Assembly: GCF_000717245.1 (NCBI RefSeq)
Contig: NZ_JNYQ01000003.1
Span: 186,001 to 250,000, forward strand
DNA length: 64,000 nucleotides
Direction: 5' to 3'
Source: Kitasatospora papulosa
Lineage (GTDB): Bacteria; Actinomycetota; Actinomycetes; Streptomycetales; Streptomycetaceae
Shown: positions 42,227 to 51,193 of the stretch, piece by piece
How positions within the stretch are numbered: position 1 is the first letter of the stretch
Layout of the letters: every line of letters starts with the position of its first letter
Made by a program: the position numbers and the translations under genes
Notes under the pieces: generated by a model
Told to the model about the DNA's origin: nothing
What the model saw: the letters and a program-made list of their open reading frames with translations, nothing else
Databases searched by the model: none

Positions 42227-42727
42227 TCAGGAGCGGGTCCCGGTGGTCCGGCGGCGCAGTCTGACCACTCCCCCGGCCGCCGCTGCCGCGAGCAGGACGC
42301 TGCCTGCGACGAGCTGTGGGCCCTGGCCGGCGGGCGCGCCGAAGCCGGCGTCGACGCCACCGCTGGGTGTGCGTTCGACGATCCGGTAGGTGTCCGTGAT
42401 CTTGACCCGCGGCGGGCACTTCACGGTCACGGTGTCGGTGCCCGGCCGGGTCCCCGCCGGAATGTCGAACGCACCGACGAGTACGCCCTCCCTGTCACCT
42501 TCGAAGAGGTGGAAGGCGCCTCCTGCCTCCGATGTGCCCTTCCCGTAGGTCTCCTTGCCGCACGCTCTGGTGCTGACGGTGACCTGGGAGCCCGGTGAGG
42601 CCTTCGCCGGGCTGATGCGGATGGTCTGTTCGCCGGACGGGTCAGCCGCCGCTCCGGCTACCGGAGCCGCCAGCGCGAGCGAGCCCACGGCCAGACAGAT
42701 GACCGCACCGATGCGTGTGTTGCGCAT
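42227..42727 (-). CDS. secreted surface protein encoded next to the class F sortase
   Basis: This is a 166-residue protein. The signal peptide (about 1-27) ends VAGAAA. A beta-sandwich of about 90 residues with two Cys (STRACGKETYG and TVKCPPRVKI) follows. The end is laid out like a sorting signal: PSGGVDAGFGAPAGQ, a hydrophobic stretch and a basic tail, VRLRRR. There is no LPXTG motif. The gene lies upstream of the sortase in the same direction. The name and the link to the sortase are inference from context. Confidence 0.7.
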   Translation of the reverse strand: MRNTRIGAVICLAVGSLALAAPVAGAAADPSGEQTIRISPAKASPGSQVTVSTRACGKETYGKGTSEAGGAFHLFEGDREGVLVGAFDIPAGTRPGTDTVTVKCPPRVKITDTYRIVERTPSGGVDAGFGAPAGQGPQLVAGSVLLAAAAAGGVVRLRRRTTGTRS

Positions 42728-43021
42728 GTGCTTCCTCCAACGGGAGCAGGGTCCGGCCGTCTGCGCGGCACCTCTGCTGTGCTCCGCCCCCGAGGCAACC
42801 GACAGTCCGTCACCCGCGCAACACGAGTCCCCGACCCCCTCTCACCCGGCCAGGCTCGAGGCACCGCCGCGCGGCAGCCGTTCACGCAGGTCACCCGATC
42901 CCGGAGGGGAATTGAGGACGGATCACGCCAGGACTGCGAACGGGGTACGCCTGCCGTGGACGCTCACACCGCGGCCGGTGCTGTGCGACCGCGGCTGCGA
43001 CGTCCCGGGACGGGGTGTCGG

Positions 43022-44584
43022 TCAGTCGGACCGCGGAGCCGCCCGGCCGCCGGGGCCTGGACCCCCGGCGGCGTCGGAGTCGGAGTCGGCGAACCGGTCC
43101 CGCAGCTCGCGCTTGAGGATCTTGCCGCTGGCGTTGCGTGGGAGTTCGCCGACGAACAGGACCCGCTTCGGGGCCTTGAAGTGGGCCAGCTCCCCTCGGG
43201 CGTGCTCGATGAGCTCCGCTTCCGAGGCCTCGCCCCGGAGGACGACGACCGCGGTGACGGCCTCGATCCAGCGCGCGTCCGGCAGTCCCACCACCGCGAC
43301 CTCGGCCACCGCGGGGTGGGTGTAGAGGGCATCCTCAACCTGCCGGGAGGCGACGAGCACACCGCCCGAGTTGATGACGTCCTTCACCCGGTCGACCACG
43401 GTGAAGTAGCCCTCCGGGTCGCGTACGGCGAGGTCACCCGAGTGGAACCAGCCGTCGCGGAACGCCTCGGCGCTCTCCTCGGGCTTGTCCCAGTAGCCCT
43501 GGCACAGTTGCGGGGAGCGGTAGACGACTTCACCGGCCGTGCCGTCGGGCACTTCCTTGCCGTGCTCGTCGACCACCTTCGCGTCGACGAAGAGCACGGG
43601 CCTGCCACAGGAGTCCATCCGCCCCTCGTGCTCGTCCGGACCGAGCACGGTGGCGAGGGGACCGACCTCGCTCTGGCCGAAACAGTTGTAGAACGCAAGC
43701 TCGGGCAGCCGCGCACGCAGACGTTCCAGGACGGGCACGGGCATGATCGACGCCCCGTAGTACGCCTTGCGCAGGGCGGACAGCTCACGGGTGGCGAACT
43801 CCGGGTGGTTGGCGAGACCGATCCAGACGGTCGGTGGCGCGAAGAGACTGTCCGCCTGCCCCGCTTCGACGAGGTCGAAGATCCGTCCGGCGTCCGGGGC
43901 GTCGAGAATGGTGTTCTCGGCACCCACCGCGAGGTACGGCAGCAGGAACACGTGCATCTGCGCGGAGTGGTACAGCGGCAACGAGTGCACCGGCAGGTCG
44001 GTGGCGCGCAGGTCGAGTGCAGTGAGGGCGCTGACGTACTCGTGGACCAGGGCGCCGTGCGTCATCATCGCGCCCTTGGGCTGGGCCGTGGTGCCGGAGG
44101 TGTAGAGGAGTTGGACGAGGTCGTCGGCGCCCGGTTCCCGTTCCGGTGAGAACGGCCGGGGGGTGGCGAGTTCATCGAGCAGGGAGCCGGGTGCGTCGCG
44201 CAGCGGACGGACGGCGTGATGGGACGGGACGCGCGGTGCGAGGGCCGGGTCGGTGAGGACGAGTGCGCTGCCGGACTGACGGAGGATGTACGCCAGGTCC
44301 TCGCCGGTCAGGTTCTGATTGACCGGCACATGGACCAGTCCGGCCCGGGCGCAGGCCAGGTAGGCGATGAGGTACACGTCGGAGTTGTGGGCGTAGGAGG
44401 CCACCCGGTCACCGGGCCGCAGTCCGTGGGCGGTGGTCAGCACCGCGGCCGCGGTACCGACCGCCTCGTCGAGCGCCGCGTAGGTCCAGGTCCGCTCCGC
44501 GTACCGTACGGCGGTGCGCCCGGGAGTGCGCCGTGCGCTGCGCGTCACGACTCCGTCTACTGTGCTGCTCCGTACACCTGTCAT
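43022..44584 (-). CDS. AMP-dependent acyl-CoA synthetase
   Basis: This is a 520-residue adenylate-forming enzyme. The AMP-binding motif is LLYTSGTTAQPKGAMMTH, then YNCFGQSEVGPL and GYWDKPEESAEAFRDGWFHS. The C-terminal motif SGKILKRELRD contains the catalytic Lys. It activates a fatty or aryl acid to its CoA ester; specificity is unknown. The C-terminal 25 residues are Asp/Gly/Pro rich. Start is the ATG at 44584. No neighbour suggests a pathway. Confidence 0.9.
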   Translation of the reverse strand: MTGVRSSTVDGVVTRSARRTPGRTAVRYAERTWTYAALDEAVGTAAAVLTTAHGLRPGDRVASYAHNSDVYLIAYLACARAGLVHVPVNQNLTGEDLAYILRQSGSALVLTDPALAPRVPSHHAVRPLRDAPGSLLDELATPRPFSPEREPGADDLVQLLYTSGTTAQPKGAMMTHGALVHEYVSALTALDLRATDLPVHSLPLYHSAQMHVFLLPYLAVGAENTILDAPDAGRIFDLVEAGQADSLFAPPTVWIGLANHPEFATRELSALRKAYYGASIMPVPVLERLRARLPELAFYNCFGQSEVGPLATVLGPDEHEGRMDSCGRPVLFVDAKVVDEHGKEVPDGTAGEVVYRSPQLCQGYWDKPEESAEAFRDGWFHSGDLAVRDPEGYFTVVDRVKDVINSGGVLVASRQVEDALYTHPAVAEVAVVGLPDARWIEAVTAVVVLRGEASEAELIEHARGELAHFKAPKRVLFVGELPRNASGKILKRELRDRFADSDSDAAGGPGPGGRAAPRSD

Positions 44585-44906
44585 GGCGTGATCCTGGGTG
44601 GCGGGTGGTCGCGGGTCAAGGGCCCGGAACTCCTGTGTCGGCACGCCCTGCCGGGCCGGCGGGTCCGGCGGGACGCGGCAGCGGAGGTCATGGTCCTGGC
44701 GTCGGACACCGCGGGCGAGCGCAGCCGGATCGCCCAGGATCACGGCCGCGGGGGTCCAGGCCGGCGGCCTCCTCGGCCTCCCGCGCCGCAACAGCCCCGA
44801 AGGTCTCGCTCTGTCCGGCGCCTTGAGAACTGACTTGCCGTCATTTTCTTTGTGCCGCCAAGGGTCCCACGGGTGGCCGCGGTACCAGTAGCCTCTCCTT
44901 CGGCAG
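44585..44906. other. 322-nt intergenic stretch upstream of the hydrolase control region
   Basis: I see no supported gene here. The stretch is the far upstream part of the divergent region between the acyl-CoA synthetase and the Tat-exported hydrolase. Frames lack ribosome-binding sites and family motifs. From 44830 on the sequence becomes AT-richer, in keeping with a promoter nearby. Confidence 0.5.
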
Positions 44907-44946
44907 GAAGTTTCATCACCGTACGAAGTTTCGAAAGTTATTTTCG
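44907..44946 (+). promoter_or_regulatory. three GAAA/TTTC-type inverted repeats before the Tat-exported hydrolase
   Basis: Three related dyads lie in 40 bases. GAAGTTTC is at 44907-44914, CGAAGTTTCG at 44924-44933, and CGAAA-GTTAT-TTTCG at 44932-44946. The last ends 36 bases before the ATG. Repeats of CGAAA are known upstream of streptomycete xylanase genes, and a similar box lies upstream of the GH10 gene in this window. The cluster suggests cooperative binding by one regulator. Confidence 0.65.
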
Positions 44947-44982
44947 CGCAGGCGCTTTCGACGTGAGGGGAAGGGATTCCGG

Positions 44983-46857
44983 ATGGCCGGTGACGTGTCG
45001 GGACGGGGAATGAGCCGCCGGGGGCTGAGCGGCGGGATACTGGCGCTGGGCGGAGCACTCGCTCTCGCGCCGATCCCCTTCGCGGGAGCCGCCGGAGCGG
45101 CGGCCGGCGTCGAGCGGGGTACGGGGTCGCCGGGCGGCGGAACTCCGGGCGCGGCAACGGGAACCGGGACGGGTATGGGAGCAGGGCAGGGAGGGCGGAC
45201 GCTGCGCCGTGGACCGGCCGAGCGTGCCGGGCTGTTGCCGGACCAGCTCGACCTGCTCGTCGCCGACGCGGAGAAGTACCTCGCCGACTCCCCCGCTCAC
45301 CCCTGGTACGCGGGAGCCGTCCTGCTCGCGGGGCGGGGCGGCACGGTGGCCCTGCACCGGCCGATCGGGCAGGCGGTCCGCTATGCGGCGTACGACGAGA
45401 CCACCGACACGGGGGTCGAGCTTCCGCCGGACCAGCAGATCGCGATGGCCGAGGACACCGTCTTCGACCTGGCCTCGGTGTCCAAGCTGTTCACCTCGAT
45501 CCTCGCCGTGCAGCAGATCGAGCGGGGCGCGCTGGAGCTGGAGGCGCCGGTCGTGTCCTACCTCCCCGACTTCGGCGGGGGCGGCAAGCAGGACATCACG
45601 GTACGTCAGCTCCTCACGCACACATCCGGCTTCCGGGCCTGGATCCCGCTCTACAAGGAGCCGACCCGAGAGGGAAAGCTACGGCTGCTCTGGGACGAGG
45701 TCCCGGCCTCGCCTCCCGGGACGAAGTACCTCTACTCCGACCTCAACCTGATCTCGCTGCAGCTGATCCTGGAGAAGATCACCGGCCGCACCCAGGACAC
45801 CCTGCTCCGCGACGAGATCACCGCTCCGCTCGGGATGCGCCGCACCCGGTACAACCCGCCCGCCTCATGGAAGCCGAAGATCGCGGCGACCGAGGACGCC
45901 CGGCTGCCCTGGTCGGGACTGGAGCGCGGGCTGGTCTGGGGAGAGGTCCACGACGAGAACGCGTACAGCCTGGGCGGGGTGGCCGGTCACGCGGGCGTCT
46001 TCTCGTGCGCCTGGGATCTGGCCGTGCTCGCCCGCACGTTGCTCAACGGGGGCGTCTACGGCAGGTCCCGGATCCTGGCCGAGGAATCCGTGGAACTCCT
46101 GTTCACCGACTTCAACACCGCGTTCCCCGGCGACGAGCACGGACTGGGCTTCGAGCTGTACCAGCACTGGTACATGGGCGCGATGGCCACTCCGCGCACG
46201 GCGGGGCACACCGGCTTCACCGGCACGAGCCTGGTCCTCGATCCGACGACCGACTCGTTCCTGATCGTGCTGGGCAACTCCGTCCACCCGGTGCGCACCT
46301 GGCGTTCGGGCAGTGCTCCGCGCGTGGCGACGGCCAACCGGATGGCGCGCGCGGTGCCGGTCCGCCCGTTCCGGGGACGTACCGCCTGGTTCTCCGGGAT
46401 GGCGAACGCCACCTCCGCGACACTCGCGCTGCCCGCGCTCCGCCTCGTCGCCGCACGTCCGACCCTGACCTTCGCCCTCTGGTGGGACACCGAACCGGCC
46501 TCGGACCTGCTCCGGCTGGAGGCCTCGTCGGACTCCGGGGCGACCTGGCGGCCCGTCCCCTTCACCTCGGCACCGGCACAGGAGGGCGGCACCGGGAAGC
46601 CCCTGCCGCATCCGGACGGCTCGGTCTCGGGCTGGTCGGGGCGCGTGTGGCACCGGGGCGAGGCCGACCTGAACACCTGGCGGGGCACGGAGGTCCGGCT
46701 CCGCTGGCGGTACGTCACCGACCAGTTGTACGTCGGGCGCGGCGTCTACGTGGACGACGTACGGGTCGAGGACGGCGGGCGGACGCTCTTCGACGGCAAC
46801 AGAACCGGCGACGCCCGGCGCATCGAGGCGACCGGCTGGACCGTTTCCGCCGATTGA
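44983..46857 (+). CDS. Tat-exported serine hydrolase (beta-lactamase family) with C-terminal beta domain
   Basis: This is a 624-residue exported protein. The Tat signal has MSRRGLSGG followed by a hydrophobic stretch. A Gly/Thr-rich spacer leads to the beta-lactamase-like domain (about 85-460). SVSK (Ser165-Lys168), YSD in KYLYSDLNL and HTG in GHTGFTGT form the catalytic set of class C-like esterases/peptidases. The last 150 residues are a beta sandwich (FALWWDTEPASDLLRLEASS...YVDDVRVEDGG) like the jelly-roll found after some secreted proteases. The ATG follows GGGAAGGG. Substrate may be a peptide, ester or wall component. Confidence 0.85.
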   Translation: MAGDVSGRGMSRRGLSGGILALGGALALAPIPFAGAAGAAAGVERGTGSPGGGTPGAATGTGTGMGAGQGGRTLRRGPAERAGLLPDQLDLLVADAEKYLADSPAHPWYAGAVLLAGRGGTVALHRPIGQAVRYAAYDETTDTGVELPPDQQIAMAEDTVFDLASVSKLFTSILAVQQIERGALELEAPVVSYLPDFGGGGKQDITVRQLLTHTSGFRAWIPLYKEPTREGKLRLLWDEVPASPPGTKYLYSDLNLISLQLILEKITGRTQDTLLRDEITAPLGMRRTRYNPPASWKPKIAATEDARLPWSGLERGLVWGEVHDENAYSLGGVAGHAGVFSCAWDLAVLARTLLNGGVYGRSRILAEESVELLFTDFNTAFPGDEHGLGFELYQHWYMGAMATPRTAGHTGFTGTSLVLDPTTDSFLIVLGNSVHPVRTWRSGSAPRVATANRMARAVPVRPFRGRTAWFSGMANATSATLALPALRLVAARPTLTFALWWDTEPASDLLRLEASSDSGATWRPVPFTSAPAQEGGTGKPLPHPDGSVSGWSGRVWHRGEADLNTWRGTEVRLRWRYVTDQLYVGRGVYVDDVRVEDGGRTLFDGNRTGDARRIEATGWTVSAD

Positions 46858-46875
46858 GCGGCTCAGGCTGGTTGG

Positions 46876-47529
46876 ATGACCGGCATGAACGGAACCCAGT
46901 CCATAGACAGCCCGTGGGGCGTGTCGGTGTTCGGAGCGGCGAGTGTGGACGCCGCCCCCGACCTGGCACGCCTCCGCGTCGCGATATCGCAGACGAAGAA
47001 CAAGCCGGGCGACGCGTTCGCCGCCACGCGGACCGGGGTGAACCGGATCCGTGAGGTGCTGCGCGGGCACGGGGTGCCGGAGACGGCCGTGTCCACCTCG
47101 AGGCTGAACCTGGCGTCCCAGTGGAGCTACGGCAACGAACGCACCTTCCTGGGCTACGAGTGCACCGCGTCCTTCGTGATCGAACTGCGCGAGCTGGACA
47201 TCCTGGAGGCGGTGCTCGTCGACGTCGTGGACGCCGGGGCCAACGAGGTCAAGGGCGTCGAGTTCGACGTACGCACGAAGAGGGAACTGCGCGCCCGTGC
47301 CCGCACGGCGGCCGTGGCCGCGGCCCGGGAGAAGGCCGCGCTGTACGCGGAGGCGGCCGGGGTGCACCTCGGGCCCGTGATCCACATCAAGGACGTCGAC
47401 GCCGAACAGATGCAGGGCTACCGCAGCCACAGCGGTAACCACGGCGGCGGCGGAGAAGGCGACCTGACGCCCGGCAGGGTGACCGTCTCCGCCGGAGTCG
47501 TCCTCGGCCTCTCACTCGTCGGCGGCTGA
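46876..47529 (+). CDS. SIMPL-domain protein
   Basis: This is a 217-residue protein of the SIMPL/DUF541 family. The central domain starts WGVSVFGAASVDAAPDLARL and has the helix RELRARARTAAVAAAREKAA before AGVHLGPVIHIKDVD. No signal peptide is visible, unlike many relatives. It starts 18 bases after the serine hydrolase stop codon, so the two are probably cotranscribed. Family function is unclear. Confidence 0.85.
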   Translation: MTGMNGTQSIDSPWGVSVFGAASVDAAPDLARLRVAISQTKNKPGDAFAATRTGVNRIREVLRGHGVPETAVSTSRLNLASQWSYGNERTFLGYECTASFVIELRELDILEAVLVDVVDAGANEVKGVEFDVRTKRELRARARTAAVAAAREKAALYAEAAGVHLGPVIHIKDVDAEQMQGYRSHSGNHGGGGEGDLTPGRVTVSAGVVLGLSLVGG

Positions 47530-47977
47530 GGCCGCGCACACCACGGCGCGGCGGGCGGCGCGGGCCTCCGCCGTGGTCCGCGATACCCGTCGCGCCCGTC
47601 ACGCCCGGAGAGATCCCGAAACTTTCGCCCTGCCGCCCCGTCCGTCTTCGCCGCGCCCGAGTCTCACCGGAGGAGCCTTCGGACACCTCACCCGGAATGT
47701 CCGGGAAGGACCGTCGTACCACCAGGCACGATAGGCAACTCCCCTCAGATGAGCGCCAGTTGGCTCGGAAATCTTTCGGAAACACTGCGTTGACGCGACT
47801 TCCCACCGAGCGCATACTCTCCCTCACTCCCCTTGTTCCACAGCTCGTCTTCCCGTCGGCCGGTACGCCCTTCCCCGTGCGTCCGCCGACGGTTACACAG
47901 CACCTCGAACGGTCCGAATCCCCCCGCCCGGGCACCGCGTTCGAACTGCCCGGCAACCGGAAGAAGAGGCTGGAATC
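47530..47977 (+). promoter_or_regulatory. xylanase control region with CGAAACTTTCG operator and promoter
   Basis: CGAAACTTTCG at 47617-47627 is an 11-bp perfect inverted repeat of the type bound by xylan regulators in streptomycetes. A second CGGAAATCTTTCGG...AAA block lies at 47766-47782. A good promoter follows: TTGACG (47790-47795), 17 bases, CATACT (47813-47818). The second block ends seven bases before the -35, well placed for repression. No gene is seen in this interval. The leader to the xylanase start is about 150 bases. Confidence 0.7.
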
Positions 47978-49366
47978 GTGATGGCTCAGAATCCCCCGGT
48001 CGGCGGCCGCACCCGTCGGCGTCCACAGGCCCGCGCCCGGTGCGCCCTGTCACTCCTCACCGCGGGCGTCCTCGCCGCGGCAGGTGTCGTGGCACTCGCG
48101 GGCACCGCCCAAGCCGCCGGCGCCCTCGGTGACGCCGCGGCTGCCAAGGGACGCTACTTCGGCGCGGCGGTCGCCGCGAACCACCTCGGTGAAGCGGCGT
48201 ACGCATCCACGCTGGACGCCCAGTTCGGCTCGGTCACACCCGAGAACGAGATGAAGTGGGACGCGGTCGAGAGCTCCCGCAACTCGTTCAGTTTCTCGGC
48301 GGCGGACCGGATCGTCAGCCACGCCCAGAGCAAGGGGATGAAGGTCAGGGGCCACACCCTCGTGTGGCACTCCCAGCTTCCCGGGTGGGTGAGCCCTCTG
48401 GCCGCCACCGACCTCCGCTCGGCGATGAACAACCACATCACCCAGGTGATGACCCACTACAAGGGCAAGATCCATTCGTGGGACGTGGTGAACGAGGCCT
48501 TCCAGGACGGCGGCAGCGGGGCCCGGCGCAGCTCTCCGTTCCAGGACAAGCTCGGCAACGGCTTCATCGAGGAGGCGTTCCGGACCGCACGTACGGTCGA
48601 TGCCGGCGCGAAGCTCTGCTACAACGACTACAACACCGACGGGCAGAACGCGAAGAGCAACGCTGTGTACGAGATGGTGAAGGACTTCAAGCAGCGCGGT
48701 GTCCCCATCGACTGCGTGGGGTTCCAGTCGCACTTCAACAGCAACTCGCCCGTCCCCTCCGACTTCCAGGCCAACCTGCAGCGGTTCGCCGATCTCGGAG
48801 TCGACGTACAGATCACCGAACTGGACATCGAGGGCTCCGGTTCGGCCCAGGCGGCGAACTACACCAAGGTGGTCAACGCCTGCCTGGCGGTCACCCGGTG
48901 CACGGGCATCACGGTCTGGGGTGTCACGGACAAGTACTCGTGGCGCAGCGGCGGGACCCCGCTGCTCTTCGACGGTGACTACAACAAGAAGCCGGCCTAC
49001 GACGCGGTGCTCGCCGCGCTCGGCGGTTCCGGCGGAGGCGGTGACGACGGCGGGGAGGGCGGCGACGGCGCCTGCACGGCGACGTACACCCGGACCTCGA
49101 CGTGGAACGGCGGATACAACGGCCAGGTCACCGTCAAGGCGGGCGGTTCGGGCATCACCGGATGGGCGGTTCCGGTGACCGTCGCGTCGCCCCAGAAGGT
49201 CTCCGCCGTCTGGAACGGCACACCCACCACGACGGGCGACGTGATGACGGTGAGGCATTCCTGGAACGGAACCCTGGCGGCGGGAGCCTCGACGACCTTC
49301 GGATTCACCGTCCAGACCAACGGCGGCACGTCGGCACCCGTCGTGGGTGCCTGCACCGCTTCCTGA
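47978..49366 (+). CDS. secreted GH10 endo-1,4-beta-xylanase with C-terminal CBM2
   Basis: This is a 462-residue secreted xylanase. The signal peptide (about 1-46) ends GTAQAAG. The GH10 domain (about 47-350) has TPENEMKWDAVE, VRGHTLVWHSQLPGWV, the acid/base Glu in WDVVNEAFQDGG and the nucleophile Glu in VQITELDIEGSG. A Gly/Asp linker leads to CBM2 (about 365-462), starting CTATYTRTSTWNGGYNGQVT. It cuts the xylan backbone. Start is GTG 47978 or the next codon ATG 47981; both fit the AGAGG at 47964-47968. Confidence 0.95.
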   Translation: MMAQNPPVGGRTRRRPQARARCALSLLTAGVLAAAGVVALAGTAQAAGALGDAAAAKGRYFGAAVAANHLGEAAYASTLDAQFGSVTPENEMKWDAVESSRNSFSFSAADRIVSHAQSKGMKVRGHTLVWHSQLPGWVSPLAATDLRSAMNNHITQVMTHYKGKIHSWDVVNEAFQDGGSGARRSSPFQDKLGNGFIEEAFRTARTVDAGAKLCYNDYNTDGQNAKSNAVYEMVKDFKQRGVPIDCVGFQSHFNSNSPVPSDFQANLQRFADLGVDVQITELDIEGSGSAQAANYTKVVNACLAVTRCTGITVWGVTDKYSWRSGGTPLLFDGDYNKKPAYDAVLAALGGSGGGGDDGGEGGDGACTATYTRTSTWNGGYNGQVTVKAGGSGITGWAVPVTVASPQKVSAVWNGTPTTTGDVMTVRHSWNGTLAAGASTTFGFTVQTNGGTSAPVVGACTAS

Positions 49367-49462
49367 ACAGTCCCGTACGACGGTCCCGGAGGCGGCGCCG
49401 AGTACGACCTGCCGCACAAGCCCGGGACGCTGCACGGGGTGTTCGGACGGCAGGACGGGCGG

Positions 49463-51037
49463 TCACCGGCCCAGCGCCGCCATGGCGGCGTTGTGGCCGG
49501 GCACCCCGCTGACACCGCCGCCGCGGACCGCACCGGCCCCGCAGAGCAGGACGTTGGCGTGCGCGGTCTCCACGCCCCAGCGGCCCGTCTCCCCCGTGGC
49601 GTACGGGAAGGACAGGTCCCGGTGGAAGATGTGGCCGCCGGGCAGCCTCAGTTCCCGTTCCAGATCCACGGGGGTCTTCGCCTCGATGCACGGCCTGCCG
49701 TCGCCGTCGAGGGCGAGGCAGTCCGTGATCGGTTCCTCCAGGTGGGCGTCAAGTTCGGCCAGGGTCGCTCCGAGCAGCGCGTCGCGTGTCGTCCCGTTGT
49801 CGGCCGCGAAGAGCCGGGCGGGGGTGTGGAGCCCGAACAGGGTGAGGGTCTGGTAGCCGCGGGACGCGAGGCCGGGGCCGAGGATCGACGGGTCGGTCAG
49901 CGAGTGGCAGTAGATCTCGGAGGGCGGGGCGGTGGGCGGACGTCCGGCAGCCGCCTCGCGGTAGGCGGTGGCCAGTTGTCCGTATCCCTCGGCGATGTGA
50001 AAGGTGCCGGCGAAGGCCCGGTGCGGGTCGACGGATCGGTGGCGCAGCTTCGGCAGCCGCGTGAGCAGCATGTTCACCTTGAGCTGTGCGCCTTCGGCCG
50101 GTGCGGGCGGCTCGTCACCGAGGAGCGCTGCCAGCGCCTGCGGCGACGCGTTGACGAGGACCCTGCGCGCGCCCACCACACGCTCCCCGTCGGGTGAGCG
50201 GACGGTGACCTCGGCGCGGGTGCCGTCCGTCTCGATGCGGGTCGCCTCGTGCAGGACGCGGATCTCGGCGCCCGCGGCGCGTGCCGCGTCGGCCAGGGCG
50301 TCGGTGAGCGCGCCCATGCCGCCGACGGGGACGTCCCAGTCCCCCGTGGAGTTGCCGATCACGTGGTAGAGGAAGCAGCGGTTCTGGATCAGGGACGGGT
50401 CGTGGGCGTCCGCGAAGGTTCCGATCAGCGCGTCGGTGAGGACGACACCGCGTACGAGGTCGTCGGCGAAGTTCTCCTCGACGGCGACACCGATGGGTTC
50501 CTCGAACAGAGCCCGCCAGGCGTCCGCGTCGTCGAGACGTGCCCGCAGGTCCTCGCGGGACGGCAGAGGCTCGGTGAGCGTCGGGAACACCCGCTCGGCG
50601 ACCCGTCGCGTCATTCCTTGGAAACGCTGCCATGCCTCGTACTCGCGGCCGTCACCGGTGAGCGCCGCGAAGGATTCCCGGGTGCCCTCACCGCCGACCA
50701 GCAGCCCGGTGGACCGGCCGCCGCGCACGGCCGGGGTGTACGAGGAGACGGTGCGCTTGCGGACGGCGAAGCCGAGGCCGAGTTCCTGGACGATCTTCTG
50801 CGGGAGGAGCGAGACGAGGTAGGAGTAGCGGGAGAGCCGGGCGTCGATCCCGTCGAAGGGCCGGGTCGAGACGGCCGCTCCCCCGGTGGCGCCGAGACGC
50901 TCCAGGACCAGGACGCTCTGTCCGGCGCGGGCGAGGTAGGCGGCGGCGACCAGGCCGTTGTGGCCGCCGCCGACGACGACCGCGTCGTAGGAGTCGTGTG
51001 CGGGCGTAGCGGCTGAGGGCGTCTCGTCTGCGGACAT
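49463..51037 (-). CDS. FAD-dependent oxidoreductase (phytoene-desaturase/PYROXD2-like)
   Basis: This is a 524-residue flavoprotein. The FAD motif is AVVVGGGHNGLVAAAYLARA followed by VLVLERLGATGGAA. The substrate domain contains CFLYHVIGNSTGDWDVPVGG, and the C-terminal FAD-contact motif is NVLLCGAGAVRGGGVSGVPG. This resembles the PYROXD2/CrtI-like group, which oxidises unknown lipophilic substrates. No carotenoid genes are adjacent. The ATG at 51037 follows GAAGGAG. It is convergent with the xylanase gene. Confidence 0.88.
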   Translation of the reverse strand: MSADETPSAATPAHDSYDAVVVGGGHNGLVAAAYLARAGQSVLVLERLGATGGAAVSTRPFDGIDARLSRYSYLVSLLPQKIVQELGLGFAVRKRTVSSYTPAVRGGRSTGLLVGGEGTRESFAALTGDGREYEAWQRFQGMTRRVAERVFPTLTEPLPSREDLRARLDDADAWRALFEEPIGVAVEENFADDLVRGVVLTDALIGTFADAHDPSLIQNRCFLYHVIGNSTGDWDVPVGGMGALTDALADAARAAGAEIRVLHEATRIETDGTRAEVTVRSPDGERVVGARRVLVNASPQALAALLGDEPPAPAEGAQLKVNMLLTRLPKLRHRSVDPHRAFAGTFHIAEGYGQLATAYREAAAGRPPTAPPSEIYCHSLTDPSILGPGLASRGYQTLTLFGLHTPARLFAADNGTTRDALLGATLAELDAHLEEPITDCLALDGDGRPCIEAKTPVDLERELRLPGGHIFHRDLSFPYATGETGRWGVETAHANVLLCGAGAVRGGGVSGVPGHNAAMAALGR

Positions 51038-51193
51038 GCTCCTTCGTAACACGCGCGGCGCGTCCCCGGACAGGGTGCGGGACCGTGGCGGACCGCGCGT
51101 GCGCGGGGACGCGGTAATCCGCTGGTCGGTGCGCCCAGGCCTGTGGGAGGGTGCCCGCAGCCGCTCCCGAAACACCCCGCCGCAGGAGAGTCC

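Noticed and set aside
43034..43080. Hypothetical extension of the acyl-CoA synthetase as a frameshifted fusion
   Set aside because: The Asp/Gly/Pro-rich tail is short and ends in a normal stop; no second domain is lost or gained.
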